NCBI RefSeq assembly: GCF_030142075.1
Contig: NZ_CP126241.1
Span: 1,426,001 to 1,490,000 of the forward strand
Direction: 5' to 3'
DNA: 64,000 nt
DNA from: Arthrobacter sp. zg-Y20
GTDB taxonomy: Bacteria; Actinomycetota; Actinomycetes; Actinomycetales; Micrococcaceae
A program made the position numbers and the translations under genes. Numbering within the stretch: the first letter of the stretch is position 1; every line of letters begins with the position of its first letter. The notes below the pieces were generated by a model. The model had not been told where the DNA came from. It did not search any database and saw only the letters and a program-made list of their open reading frames with translations. This document shows, one piece after another, positions 1 through 9,000 of the stretch.

Positions 1-1
1 G

Positions 2-391
2 CGCACCACGCCCCGGCAGTTCGCCGACCTGGCCGAGCGTGCCCTGCAGCCCCGGGACGAACAACCGCCCACCGTGGGCCTGGAGCACCTGCACGCCCCC
101 AAGACGAGCGTCCGGGAGCAGGCCGGCATCATTGCCGGCAGGCTGTTCGCCGAAGGCGCCGCCACATTCGCTGCGCTGGTGTCCGACGCCGACGGTCCGG
201 TGGCGGTGGCGCGTTTCCTGGCGCTGCTGGAAATGTTCCGGGACGGCACAGTGAGTTTCGAACAGCAGGCACCTCTGGGTGAGCTGCGCATCACCTGGAC
301 CGGCGGCGACCCCTCGGCCCGGGACCTAACGGACGAATATGACGGCCCAGGACCGGGCGCCGCCGCAGATACAGAAGGAGCGCAGGCATGA
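2..391 (+). CDS. scpA: ScpA, segregation and condensation protein A (3' part)
   Basis: This is the C-terminal 129 residues of the kleisin subunit of the SMC-ScpAB complex, which compacts and segregates the chromosome. The frame is open from the window edge, so the start lies outside. The visible part has the C-terminal winged-helix region of ScpA: a VREQAGIIAGRLF helix, then AVARFLALLEMFRDGTVSFEQ, then a short acidic tail. Its TGA overlaps the ATG of scpB in an ATGA junction, so the two partners are translationally coupled. The scpB context makes the call firm even though only a fragment is seen. Confidence 0.88.
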   Translation, partial: RTTPRQFADLAERALQPRDEQPPTVGLEHLHAPKTSVREQAGIIAGRLFAEGAATFAALVSDADGPVAVARFLALLEMFRDGTVSFEQQAPLGELRITWTGGDPSARDLTDEYDGPGPGAAADTEGAQA

Positions 392-1038
392 CGACTGCCA
401 ACCAGGACACGTGGCGTGTCAACGGTTCCGGGCCCGAAACCGGCATCCCGGACATCGCCGGCATGCCCGGCGGAGTCAAGGCCGCAGTCGAAGCGGTGCT
501 GATGGTTGTGGACGAACCCGCCGCGCCGGCGGAGCTGGCCGCAGTGATCGGAGTTCCCGAGCCTGAGGTGCTCGCGGCCCTGACGGAACTGCAGCGTGAG
601 TATGACGGCTATACTGGGGATGGACCCGAGGGCGCACCGCGTGGTTTTGAACTCCGCGACGTAGCAGGCGGATGGCGGATTTTTTCCCGCGCTGACTTTG
701 CGCCCGTTGTGTCGAAGTTTGTACTGGAAGGCCAGAGTGCACGGCTGTCGCAGGCCGCACTGGAAACATTGGCGGTGATTGCCTATCGGCAGCCCGTCTC
801 CCGGGCCCGGGTCTCAGCGATCCGGGGAGTAAACGTCGATTCGGTGGTCCGCACGCTGGTTCAGCGTGGATTGATCGTCGACGCCGGCACCGAAACTATT
901 ACGGGTTCGCTGCTGTACCGGACAACGCCGTACTTTTTGGAACGGCTTGGCTTGGGGAGCCTCGACGAACTTCCGCAGATTGCACCGCACCTGCCCGGGC
1001 TGGAAAACCTGGCCGAATTTGAAGACACTACTTACTAA
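388..1038 (+). CDS. scpB: ScpB, segregation and condensation protein B
   Basis: The 216-residue protein is the winged-helix partner that binds ScpA as a dimer in the SMC condensin. The diagnostic stretch is LSQAALETLAVIAYRQPVSR at about residues 120-140, followed by the RGVNVDSVVRTLVQRGLI second winged helix. Length is normal for the family, with a short N-terminal extension of about 25 residues. An AAGGAG ribosome site at 374-379, inside the end of scpA, precedes the ATG. It is cotranscribed with scpA and probably with the downstream pseudouridine synthase gene, 25 bases away. Confidence 0.93.
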   Translation: MTTANQDTWRVNGSGPETGIPDIAGMPGGVKAAVEAVLMVVDEPAAPAELAAVIGVPEPEVLAALTELQREYDGYTGDGPEGAPRGFELRDVAGGWRIFSRADFAPVVSKFVLEGQSARLSQAALETLAVIAYRQPVSRARVSAIRGVNVDSVVRTLVQRGLIVDAGTETITGSLLYRTTPYFLERLGLGSLDELPQIAPHLPGLENLAEFEDTTY

Positions 1039-1063
1039 CCGCTAGACCCCAAAGGACTTACTC

Positions 1064-2275
1064 ATGACCCCAGCACCCCGTTCCGGATCCGGCCGCAACA
1101 CCCCCCGCGGCGGCGGACGCAGTGCCGGTGGCCCCGCCGGCGGCAAGACCTTCGGCGGCAAGGGCGGCGGCCGCGGCTCGAAGCCCGGCTCCTCCCGTAC
1201 CGGCGGACCCCGCTCCGGCTCCGGCCTGAAGCCCGGCGAAGACCGCGCCAACGGCTACCGCCCCGCCCCCGAGGTCCGTCCGGAGAAATTCAAGTCCGAC
1301 GCCGTGAAGGCCTTCGGCGACAGTTCCGCCAAGTCCGCCCCCCGCACGGGTGCGCCCAAGTCCGGCGGCGCCCGCCCCGGTGCCGGCAAAACCGGTGCCG
1401 GAAAGTTCGGCGGCCCGCAGGCCGGCCAGCGCAAGAGCGGGGACCGTGCCTTCCGCAACGAACGCTTCGGCCAGAACCTGGGACCGGTCCGCCGTTCCAC
1501 CACCCGCCGCCCTGCCGCGCCGGTCATCTCCGAGCACCACAACCCCGAGGGCGTCCGCCTGCAGAAGGTCATGGCCAGTGCCGGCGTCGCCTCCCGCCGC
1601 GTGTGCGAGGAAATGATCGCCGAAGGCCGCGTGGAGGTTGACGGCGAGGTTGTCACCGAGCTCGGTGTCCGCGTTGACCCGGCCACCGTCGCCATCCACG
1701 TTGACGGCATGCGCCTGCAGCTGGACGAAACCCAGAAGTACTACGTGTTCAACAAGCCGCGCGGCGTTATCTCCACCATGGAGGACCCCGAAGGCCGTCC
1801 GTGCATCAGCGACTACCTCAAGCCCTCCAGCAAGCACGAACGCCTGTTCCACGTGGGACGCCTCGACAACGAGACTGAGGGCCTGCTGCTGCTGACCAAC
1901 GACGGCGAGCTGACCAACCGGCTCACCCACCCCTCCTTCGAAGTGCCCAAGACCTACCTGGTCCAGGTCCGCGGACCCATGGGCCAGGGCGTCGGCGCGC
2001 AGCTGCGCGAGGGCATTGAGCTGGAAGACGGCTTCCAGAAGGTCGACTCCTTCAAGCTGGTGGACTCCACCCCCGGACACATCCTGGTGGAGGTCGTCCT
2101 GCACTCAGGCCGCAACCGTATTGTCCGCCGCCTGTTCGACGCCGTCGGGCACCCGGTGGAGCGCCTGGTCCGCACCAAGATCGGCCCGATCAGCCTGGGT
2201 GACCAGCGCCAGGGCAGCATCCGCGTCCTCGGCCGCACCGAGGTGGGACACCTCCTCGCTTCCGTAGGACTGTAG
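1064..2275 (+). CDS. rluB: RluB/RsuA-family rRNA pseudouridine synthase
   Basis: The 403-residue protein isomerises a uridine in ribosomal RNA to pseudouridine. Residues 1-150 are a low-complexity Gly/Lys/Arg/Pro/Ser arm, very basic and probably disordered. An S4 RNA-binding domain follows at about 164-222 and then the catalytic domain, with the family motif GRLDNETEGLLLLTNDGEL; Asp268 in RLD is the expected nucleophile. Scp genes followed by this synthase is the usual bacterial order. The long basic arm is common in actinobacterial homologues and probably aids RNA binding, which is inference. RluB rather than RsuA is chosen from the context. Confidence 0.9.
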   Translation: MTPAPRSGSGRNTPRGGGRSAGGPAGGKTFGGKGGGRGSKPGSSRTGGPRSGSGLKPGEDRANGYRPAPEVRPEKFKSDAVKAFGDSSAKSAPRTGAPKSGGARPGAGKTGAGKFGGPQAGQRKSGDRAFRNERFGQNLGPVRRSTTRRPAAPVISEHHNPEGVRLQKVMASAGVASRRVCEEMIAEGRVEVDGEVVTELGVRVDPATVAIHVDGMRLQLDETQKYYVFNKPRGVISTMEDPEGRPCISDYLKPSSKHERLFHVGRLDNETEGLLLLTNDGELTNRLTHPSFEVPKTYLVQVRGPMGQGVGAQLREGIELEDGFQKVDSFKLVDSTPGHILVEVVLHSGRNRIVRRLFDAVGHPVERLVRTKIGPISLGDQRQGSIRVLGRTEVGHLLASVGL

Positions 2276-2278
2276 GCC

Positions 2279-3388
2279 ATGGCCGCTGCCGCTGACGGGG
2301 GCACCCACCTGTCCGGATCCGTGCTGATCATCGGCACGGGACTGCTGGGCACCAGCATCGGCCTCGGGCTCTCTGCCCGCGGCGTGGATGTGGTGCTCTC
2401 GGACATCTCTCCCTCCACAGAGGCGGTGGCCCGCGACATCGGCGCCGGCCGGCTGCTCGGTACCGTGGGCGAAGGCTTTGCGCCTTCGCTGGTGGTGGTT
2501 GCCGCACCGCCGGACGTCACCGCGTCCCTCGCGGCGGCCGCGCTCAAGGACTGGCCGGACGCCGTCGTCGTCGACATTGCCAGCGTCAAGTCGGCAGTGC
2601 TGGCGGACCTGCGCGGCTACGACGCCGACCTGTCCCGGTACGTGGGCACACACCCGATGGCGGGCCGGGAGAAATCCGGGCCGGTTGCTGCGCGTGCGGA
2701 GCTGTTCAACGGCATGCCGTGGGTGATTTGTGCGCCGGTGGAAGCGGCCCCGGAAGCTGTGCGCCGCGCGGAGGCCCTGGCATATGACCTGGGTGCCGTG
2801 GTGGCCCGGATGTCCGCGGAGGAGCACGACGCGTCGGTGGCCCTGACCTCTCATCTGCCGCAGGTCATGGCCTCCCTGGTGGCCAGCCGGCTGCAGGAAA
2901 CCCCGCCGCAGTCCCTGGCCCTGGCCGGGAACGGGTTGCGGGACGTCACCCGGATAGCGGCCAGCGACCCGCGGCTGTGGGTGCAGATCCTCAGCGGCAA
3001 CGCGGACCGGCTGGTGCCCATCCTGCATGGGGTCCGCGAGGACCTGAACCGGCTGATCCGGACCCTGGAGGATCCGGTGGCGGACGGCGCCCGGCTGGAC
3101 ATGGCCCAGCTGATTGCCGAGGGAAACGTGGGCCAGGCCCGCATTCCCGGCAAGCACGGCGGCCCGGCCCAGTCCTTTGTGTCCTTCACCGTCCTGGTGG
3201 ATGACACGCCCGGGCAGATCGCCCGGCTGCTCACCGAAATCGGTGAGATCGGCGTGAACCTGGAAGACCTGCGCCTGGAGCATGCCTCCGGACGCCAGGT
3301 GGGCCGGGCGGAGATTTCCGTCCTGCCCGGCCGGATGAATGACCTTGTTTCTGAATTAAGCGCCCGCGGGTGGAAGGTAGTGCAGTGA
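2279..3388 (+). CDS. tyrA: Prephenate dehydrogenase
   Basis: The 369-residue enzyme oxidatively decarboxylates prephenate to 4-hydroxyphenylpyruvate, using NAD(P), in tyrosine synthesis. A Rossmann motif GTGLLG lies at residues 19-24. The active-site segment GTHPMAGREKSG contains His125. The C-terminal ~70 residues form an ACT domain (SFVSFTVLVDDTPGQIARL onward), the usual site of tyrosine feedback. The start codon is three bases after the stop of rluB, and the gene overlaps cmk by four bases, so this is one operon. A dehydrogenase, not a fused chorismate mutase, is indicated by the lack of an N-terminal mutase domain. Confidence 0.93.
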   Translation: MAAAADGGTHLSGSVLIIGTGLLGTSIGLGLSARGVDVVLSDISPSTEAVARDIGAGRLLGTVGEGFAPSLVVVAAPPDVTASLAAAALKDWPDAVVVDIASVKSAVLADLRGYDADLSRYVGTHPMAGREKSGPVAARAELFNGMPWVICAPVEAAPEAVRRAEALAYDLGAVVARMSAEEHDASVALTSHLPQVMASLVASRLQETPPQSLALAGNGLRDVTRIAASDPRLWVQILSGNADRLVPILHGVREDLNRLIRTLEDPVADGARLDMAQLIAEGNVGQARIPGKHGGPAQSFVSFTVLVDDTPGQIARLLTEIGEIGVNLEDLRLEHASGRQVGRAEISVLPGRMNDLVSELSARGWKVVQ

Positions 3389-4086
3389 GTTCCAAGATTG
3401 ATCCGGCCCAGTTCCGGCAGGGCAAGCCGCTGGTGGTGGCCATTGACGGGCCGTCCGGTTCCGGCAAGTCCAGCATCAGCCGCGAGGTGGCCCGCCGGCT
3501 GCATGCTGCCTACCTCGACACCGGCGCCATGTACCGCGCCGTGACCCTCTCCTGCATGGAAGCCGGAATCGACCTGACCGATTCGGTGGCCGTGGAAGCG
3601 GCTGCCGAAAGCGCCGACATTGCCCTGAGCGTTTCTCCGAACGAGGAATGGGTCCGGGTCAGCGGCCGGGACGTCACCGACGCCATCCGGGAACCCTCTG
3701 TCTCCTCTTCGGTCAGCGCCGTGGCCACGACGCTTGGTGCCCGGGCCGAACTGGTCCGCCGGCAGCAGCAGCTGATCCGGGATTCGGGGCTGCGGATTGT
3801 GGCCGAAGGCCGCGACATCACCACGGTGGTGGCGCCGCACGCCGAGGTCCGCATCCTGCTCACGGCCAGCGAAGAAGCCCGTCTGCGCCGCCGCGGCATC
3901 CAGCTCGGCGGAACGCAGAGCGCCGCCGCCCTGAAGGAACAGGTGCTGGTCCGCGACGCCAAGGACTCCACGGTGGTGGAATTCCAGCAGGCCGCCGACG
4001 GCGTTGTCACCATCGATTCCTCCGACCTGGACTTCGAAGAGACCGTTGCCGCGGTGCTCGACGTCGTCTACGCCAGCACCCACTAA
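3385..4086 (+). CDS. cmk: (d)CMP kinase
   Basis: The 233-residue kinase phosphorylates CMP and dCMP to the diphosphates. The P-loop GPSGSGKS lies at residues 22-29, followed by the CMP-binding signature YLDTGAMYRAVT and, further on, the conserved IVAEGRDITTVVAPHA. The GTG at 3385 is preferred because it makes a GTGA overlap with the tyrA stop and has GGAAGG eight bases upstream. A GTG 15 bases earlier is possible. Co-location with der is a widely conserved arrangement. Confidence 0.93.
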   Translation: MSSKIDPAQFRQGKPLVVAIDGPSGSGKSSISREVARRLHAAYLDTGAMYRAVTLSCMEAGIDLTDSVAVEAAAESADIALSVSPNEEWVRVSGRDVTDAIREPSVSSSVSAVATTLGARAELVRRQQQLIRDSGLRIVAEGRDITTVVAPHAEVRILLTASEEARLRRRGIQLGGTQSAAALKEQVLVRDAKDSTVVEFQQAADGVVTIDSSDLDFEETVAAVLDVVYASTH

Positions 4087-4112
4087 CCACCCCCGCCGGG
4101 GTTCCGGCACCG

Positions 4113-4134
4113 AACACGGGCACCTGCCCGTGTT
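4113..4134. terminator. Inverted repeat after cmk
   Basis: A perfect 10-base inverted repeat (AACACGGGCA and its complement) with a two-base centre lies 27 bases after the cmk stop. No T-tract follows, so it could be a weak terminator or only an mRNA hairpin between cmk and der. Confidence 0.4.
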
Positions 4135-4257
4135 TCAATGGGAGGAGGGCCGGCGCGGCAATGCCGCGCGGATCCTCCCGCACACTTACCGGGCTGAACG
4201 TCCGGCGACGGCCTGTACGCGCAGTGCTGCAGACCTCAACGGAAAGAAAGCAATTCT

Positions 4258-5820
4258 ATGAACGGAAAACCTCTCAACGACGACACCGCCGGTGATTGGG
4301 CCTCCGCGGAGGAGTACATCCCCGCAGGAACCGACTCGGTCAACGAGCGCCTCGCAGCCATCGACGACGACGAGGCCGAGGTTCGCGCCCGCTCCCTCCG
4401 CGCCGGTCTTGACGACTACGAGCTCGACGAAGAAGACGCTGCCCTGCTGGACGGCGGCTTTGACGAATTCGACGAAGACGCACCCCTCCGCCAGGATCCC
4501 GTGGTGGCCATTGTCGGCCGCCCGAACGTCGGCAAGTCCACCCTGGTCAACCGCATCCTGGGCCGCCGCGAAGCGGTTGTCGAGGATACCCCCGGCGTCA
4601 CCCGCGACCGGGTGTCCTACCCGGCCACCTGGAACGGCGTGAACTTCACCCTTGTGGACACCGGCGGCTGGGAACACGACGCCCGCGGCATCCACGCCCG
4701 CGTGGCCGACCAGGCCGAGATCGCCGTCGACCACGCCGACGCCGTCATGCTGGTGGTTGATGCCACAGTAGGCATCACCGCCACGGATGAAGCCGTGGTG
4801 CGGATGCTGCGCGGCAAGGGCAAGCCCGTCGTCGTCGTCGCCAACAAGGTGGACGACATCCAGAACGAAGCCGACGCCTCGTCCCTCTGGGGCCTGGGCT
4901 TTGGCGAGCCGTACCCGGTTTCGGCCCTGCATGGCCGCGGCACCGGCGACATGCTGGACGCCGTCCTGGACGTGCTGCCGGAGTACTCCGCCTACGGCGG
5001 ACTGGACCGCTCCGGCGGTCCGCGCCGCATCGCCCTGATCGGCCGCCCGAACGTGGGCAAGTCCTCACTGCTGAACAAGCTGGCCGGATCCGAGCGCGTG
5101 GTTGTTGACGACCTCGCCGGCACCACCCGCGACCCGGTGGACGAAATGGTTGAACTGGGCGGCCGTACCTGGCGCTTCGTGGATACCGCAGGCATCCGCC
5201 GCCGCCAGCACATGGCCCAGGGTGCGGATTTCTATGCTTCGCTGCGTACCCAGGCCGCGCTGGAAAAGGCCGAGGTTGCCGTCGTGCTGCTGGCTGTGGA
5301 CGAGGTCCTCAGCGAGCAGGATGTTCGCATCCTGCAGCTGGCGATCGAATCCGGCCGCGCACTGGTCCTCGCCTTCAACAAGTGGGACCTGCTCGACGAC
5401 GACCGCCGCCGCTACCTCAAGACCGAAATCGAGCGCGACCTCGCCCACGTGGAGTGGGCCCCGCACGTGAACATCTCGGCCAAGACCGGCTGGCACAAGG
5501 ACAAGCTGGTGCCCGCCCTGGACACCGCCCTGGAAAACTGGGACAAGCGCATCCCGACCGGCAAGCTCAACGCCTTCCTGGGCGAGCTTGTGGCCGCGCA
5601 CCCGCACCCGGTCCGCGGCGGCAAGCAGCCCCGCATCCTCTTCGGCACGCAGGCGTCCTCCCGCCCGCCGAAGTTCGTGCTGTTCACCACCGGCTTCCTG
5701 GACCCGGGCTACCGCCGGTTCATCACCCGCCGCCTGCGCGAAACCTTCGGCTTCGAAGGAACGCCGATTGAGGTTTCCATGCGGGTGCGCGAGAAGCGCG
5801 GCAAGAACAGCAAGCGCTAA
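4258..5820 (+). CDS. der: Ribosome biogenesis GTPase Der (EngA)
   Basis: The 520-residue protein has two tandem GTPase domains and a C-terminal KH-like domain and acts in maturation of the 50S subunit. Each domain has a full motif set. The first has GRPNVGKS at residues 87-94, then DTGGW and NKVD. The second has GRPNVGKS near 262, then DTAGIRRR and NKWD. About 80 acidic residues precede the first G domain, an N-terminal extension usual in actinobacterial Der. GGAAAG at 4241-4246 lies upstream of the ATG. A 171-base gap with a hairpin separates it from cmk, so it may have its own promoter. Confidence 0.95.
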   Translation: MNGKPLNDDTAGDWASAEEYIPAGTDSVNERLAAIDDDEAEVRARSLRAGLDDYELDEEDAALLDGGFDEFDEDAPLRQDPVVAIVGRPNVGKSTLVNRILGRREAVVEDTPGVTRDRVSYPATWNGVNFTLVDTGGWEHDARGIHARVADQAEIAVDHADAVMLVVDATVGITATDEAVVRMLRGKGKPVVVVANKVDDIQNEADASSLWGLGFGEPYPVSALHGRGTGDMLDAVLDVLPEYSAYGGLDRSGGPRRIALIGRPNVGKSSLLNKLAGSERVVVDDLAGTTRDPVDEMVELGGRTWRFVDTAGIRRRQHMAQGADFYASLRTQAALEKAEVAVVLLAVDEVLSEQDVRILQLAIESGRALVLAFNKWDLLDDDRRRYLKTEIERDLAHVEWAPHVNISAKTGWHKDKLVPALDTALENWDKRIPTGKLNAFLGELVAAHPHPVRGGKQPRILFGTQASSRPPKFVLFTTGFLDPGYRRFITRRLRETFGFEGTPIEVSMRVREKRGKNSKR

Positions 5821-6129
5821 ACCGTCAGTTCCGGCGTCTTGTGCCCCGGTCCGGCTTCCCTTCTGGGCGAGCGGGGCCGGGGTTTCGCGTTCTGCGGGAC
5901 GCCTCGCCGCGTTGGAGGCGGCGCGGAACCGCTCCCGGGCCGTCTCCTGTACAGCTGACGCTGCCTTCGGGACCTCCGGACAGCAGGAGCTGTACAGTAG
6001 GCGGATTTCCCGGCCGCCCGGCTGCCGCAGAGGGGTTTGTTCGGGAGGGTACGTGCCGATTCGGGACTTTTGCCAACTATGATGTAGAGTATTCGAGTTG
6101 GTTCGGCCGGAAATAAACCGGCCGGGTAA
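5821..6129. other. Intergenic region between der and tRNA-Pro
   Basis: No gene is visible in these 309 bases. The first hairpin, at 5844-5882, pairs CCCCGGTCC with GGGCCGGGG and is followed by TTT, so it is the likely der terminator. A second one at 5947-5997 pairs CTGTACAGCT with AGCTGTACAG, with a further GCTG/CAGC pair inside. An A/T-richer stretch at 6066-6097 with TATGAT (6078-6083) and TAGAGT (6085-6090) is the best candidate for the tRNA promoter. A short CCGGCC hairpin lies just before the tRNA. Confidence 0.45.
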
Positions 6130-6203
<74 letters not shown>

Positions 6204-6208
6204 CAGAT

Positions 6209-6242
6209 AGCCTGATGAAACGCAAGTTTCGTCAGGCTTTTG
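6209..6242 (+). terminator. Rho-independent terminator after tRNA-Pro
   Basis: A 13-base stem (AGCCTGATGAAAC pairing with GTTTCGTCAGGCT, with one T-G wobble) encloses a GCAA tetraloop and is followed by TTTTG. It begins six bases after the tRNA. Confidence 0.85.
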
Positions 6243-6268
6243 TCGTTAACAAGCCCAAATGCATCTAC

Positions 6269-6820
6269 TCAGGGCTGCGGCCTCAGAGCCGTCAGGTCAT
6301 CGGCCACCGCGGTCATCCGGTCGCGAAACTGGTGCCCGCCCGTCGCATGGCCGCGGACCCGGGCGTGCGGAAGCCGGGCAGCGTGGCGCCCGAGGTGGCC
6401 GAAGGGCACAACGTCGTCGTCCCGGCAGTGGTGCAGCCAGACCGGCAGGCCCGCCGGCAGTTCTGCTTCGGGCGGCAGGGCGTACTCCGCCTGCCAGCCC
6501 TCTGCGCCCCAGAACGGCATGGCCAGGAGGGCGAGTCCCAGCGGAGGGTCGCCCGGCCCGCTGCCCGGCCCGTTGCCCGGCCGGCTGCCCGAGAAGTGCT
6601 GCAGGGCCATGGACGCTCCAAACGAATGGCCTACGATCACCAGTTCCGGCCCGAGGGCTGCCCGTTGCCGTTCGATTTCGCTGCGCCAGGCCGCTGCGGA
6701 CATGTCCTCGTCCGGAAAGCGGGGCGCCGACACAGGTACTCCCAGTAGTTCGTACAGTGCCTCGGCCATCGGCTGGTCATCTTCCCAGCCGCCGGCACCA
6801 TGGATAAAGAGGATTTCCAT
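6269..6820 (-). CDS. Alpha/beta hydrolase, RBBP9/YdeN-like
   Basis: The 183-residue protein is a small alpha/beta hydrolase. It has an oxyanion-type HGAGG at the N-terminus, the nucleophile elbow GHSFGAS, a late Asp in HHCRDDDVVPF and a catalytic His in GGHQF, so the triad looks intact. There is no signal peptide, so it is cytoplasmic. The ATG at 6820 is preferred because GGAG lies eight bases upstream; an ATG at 6832 would add four residues. The substrate cannot be told. A Gly/Pro/Ser-rich insert follows the nucleophile. It is transcribed away from the sugar dehydrogenase gene. Confidence 0.75.
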   Translation of the reverse strand: MEILFIHGAGGWEDDQPMAEALYELLGVPVSAPRFPDEDMSAAAWRSEIERQRAALGPELVIVGHSFGASMALQHFSGSRPGNGPGSGPGDPPLGLALLAMPFWGAEGWQAEYALPPEAELPAGLPVWLHHCRDDDVVPFGHLGRHAARLPHARVRGHATGGHQFRDRMTAVADDLTALRPQP

Positions 6821-6933
6821 CTGGTGCTCCATTCCCGTACCGCTATTTTCCAACGAAAGCAGCGGATATGGTACGGGTCCCGGGCAGGACCGGGACGCGG
6901 GGCATTTGGAACAGGCATGAGAACGGACAAGGG

Positions 6934-8021
6934 ATGCGGAGCAGGCAAACTGCAGCGGCTGTGGCAGTGCTGACTCTGGCCGGGTTACGGCCTGTTCAGG
7001 AACGGGCGGAACCGGACAGCGAACGCCGCGCCCGGCAACGCCGGCACCGGCCACGGTTATGTCTGGAGCTGCCGCCCCGGACACCATCACCACCGGCCTC
7101 GACGCCCCGTGGTCCATAGTGTTCTTTGAAGGCGTCCCGCTCGTCAGCGAACGCGACTCCGGCCGGATCCTGGAGCTCGACGGCGAGGGCACCAGCGGCG
7201 AAGTTGGAACCGTCGCCGATGCAGCAGGCAGGGGAGAGGGCGGTTTGCTGGGGATTGCTGTACGGGACGGGTTCCTCTACGCCTACCTGACCGCTGGGGA
7301 AGAGAACCGGATTGAACGCCGGGAACTGGTCGGAACAGCCGGATCGCTGCAGCTGGGGCCGCCGGATACGGTACTGGACGGGATTCCCGCCGGTCCAGTC
7401 CACAACGGAGGACGCATCGCCTTCGGCCCGGACGGCATGCTCTACGCCACCACGGGCGACGCCGGAAACCGCGCCAGCGCGCAGGACCTGGAATCCGTCT
7501 CGGGCAAGATCCTGCGGATGACGCCCGAGGGCGCCGCGCCCGGGGACAATCCCTTCCCCGGCTCGCTCGTGTACAGCTACGGGCACCGCAATCCGCAGGG
7601 AATTGCCTGGGACGCCAATGGTGTCCTCTACGCGACCGAATTCGGGCAGGACACCTGGGATGAGCTGAATGTGATTGTTCCCGGCGGAAACTACGGCTGG
7701 CCTGAAGCAGAGGGCATCACCGGCGAGGCCGGTTTCACTGACCCGGTGCAGCAGTGGACGCCGGACAATGCGAGCCCCAGCGGGATGGCGGTGTCCAACG
7801 GGTACGCCTACATCGCGAACCTGAGGGGCCAGCGCATGCGGCGGGTTCCGCTCAGCGACCCCGGCAGCTCCGCGGAGTACTTCGCCGGAGAGTACGGCCG
7901 GCTGCGCGACGTCGTGAATGCACCGGACGGGAGCCTGTGGGTGCTCACCAACAACACTGACGGCCGCGGAAGCCCAGGCCCGGACGATGACCGCATCCTC
8001 CGGCTGGAGCCGGAAGGGTGA
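6934..8021 (+). pseudogene. PQQ-type sugar dehydrogenase lipoprotein, apparent frameshift
   Basis: The long frame from 7059 (320 residues) is a soluble aldose/sorbosone dehydrogenase of the GSDH beta-propeller family. It has VHNGGRIAFGPDGMLYATTGD, YGHRNPQGIAW and NYGWPE, the motifs that place PQQ and the active-site His. By itself this frame starts without a signal sequence. In another frame, ATG 6934 begins a lipoprotein-like leader (MRSRQTAAAVAVLTLAGL), and the two join at about 6990. There one extra base would give L-R-A-C-S-G, a lipobox. The gene is therefore read as one lipoprotein gene missing a base near 6990. If the deletion is real, the protein would not be exported; it may instead be a sequencing error. 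Confidence 0.7.
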
Positions 8022-8027
8022 CGGCGG

Positions 8028-8438
8028 CTAAGCGATCTGGTTGATCCGGATCAGGTTTCCGGTCGGATCCCGGAACGCACAGTCGCGCACACCGTAGTCC
8101 TGATCGATGGGTTCCTGGACGACGTCGGCCCCGGCCGCTTCCAGCCGCGCGAACAACCCGTCGAGGTCATCGGTGGCCAGCGTCACGGACGAATACACAC
8201 CCTTGGCGATGAGGTCCAGGATGGTCTGCCGCTCGGCGTCGGTAATCCCCGGATCGATAGCCGGCGGCTGCAGCACGATGGAAGTCTCCGGCTGGTCCAC
8301 GGGGCCAACGGTGATCCACCGCATGTCCTCGTAGCCGACGTCGTTGCGCACCTCGAAGCCGAGGACATCGCGGTAAAAGCCCAAAGCGGCTTCGGCGTTG
8401 GTCTGTGGAAGGAAGGTGTAATGAATGTTGAGGTTCAT
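8028..8438 (-). CDS. VOC-family protein (glyoxalase/bleomycin resistance fold)
   Basis: The 136-residue protein has the two beta-alpha-beta-beta-beta modules of the vicinal oxygen chelate fold. The first contains ALGFYRDVLGFEVRNDV; the second contains VTLATDDLDGLFARLEAAGADVVQEPIDQDYG and ends in FRDPTGNLIRI. It could be a lyase, dioxygenase or binding protein; the sequence does not say which. It lies ten bases after the AraC regulator gene on the same strand, a common pairing in actinomycetes, so it is probably coexpressed with it. Confidence 0.82.
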   Translation of the reverse strand: MNLNIHYTFLPQTNAEAALGFYRDVLGFEVRNDVGYEDMRWITVGPVDQPETSIVLQPPAIDPGITDAERQTILDLIAKGVYSSVTLATDDLDGLFARLEAAGADVVQEPIDQDYGVRDCAFRDPTGNLIRINQIA

Positions 8439-8448
8439 GCTCGAAACG

Positions 8449-8970
8449 CTACGCGCGGGCGCCAGCGTGCGCTTCTTGATTCCTGACCGGTCTGGTCACC
8501 TGCTTCGCCTGGCACGGTGGAATGCCCGCCGCGTCCGGAGCATGGCTGCGCCGGTAGGTGCTGGGCGGCACCCCCACCAATTCGGTGAAACGGGTGCTGA
8601 AGGTGCCCAGTGAGGAGAAACCCACCGCAAAGCAGATCTCCGTCACGCTGAGGTCCCCGCGCCTCAATAAGGTCATGGCGCGCTCAATCCGCCGGGTCAT
8701 CAGGTAGGAATACGGCGACTCACCATAGATGCGGCGGAACTCACGGCTGAGGTGTCCCGCGGACAGATACACCGCGCGCGCCAGCTCCTCCACGTTCAGG
8801 GGCCGGGCATACTCCCGATCGATCCGGTCCCGAACGCGGCGGATCAGCGTGATGTTCTCCAGTCGCCGGGACCGGGTGCCTGCCGAAGCTACACCTGCCG
8901 AAGCTGTACCTGCCGACCCCGTGCTTGCCGAACCCGTGTCCTCCGAATCCATACGGCTATTTTTGCGCAC
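8449..8970 (-). CDS. AraC-family transcriptional regulator
   Basis: The 173-residue regulator consists of a short N-terminal repeat tail and one AraC DNA-binding domain with two helix-turn-helices. The first is NVEELARAVYLSAGHLSREFRR; the second is SVTEICFAVGFSSLGTFSTRFTELVGVPPSTYR. No effector domain is visible, so ligand sensing, if any, lies elsewhere. Residues 7-32 are built from a five-residue Ala/Gly/Ser/Thr repeat. GTG 8970 and ATG 8952 are both possible starts, and neither has a good ribosome site. The downstream VOC gene is the likely operon partner and target. Confidence 0.82.
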   Translation of the reverse strand: MRKNSRMDSEDTGSASTGSAGTASAGVASAGTRSRRLENITLIRRVRDRIDREYARPLNVEELARAVYLSAGHLSREFRRIYGESPYSYLMTRRIERAMTLLRRGDLSVTEICFAVGFSSLGTFSTRFTELVGVPPSTYRRSHAPDAAGIPPCQAKQVTRPVRNQEAHAGARA

Positions 8971-9000
8971 CGCCGGACCAGTGTCCCGGTTGACCGCCGC

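Noticed and set aside
6821-7192. N-terminal extension of the RBBP9-like hydrolase by about 120 residues
   Set aside because: It would run antisense through the lipoprotein leader of the dehydrogenase. The fold starts at MEILFIHG and a ribosome site is present there.
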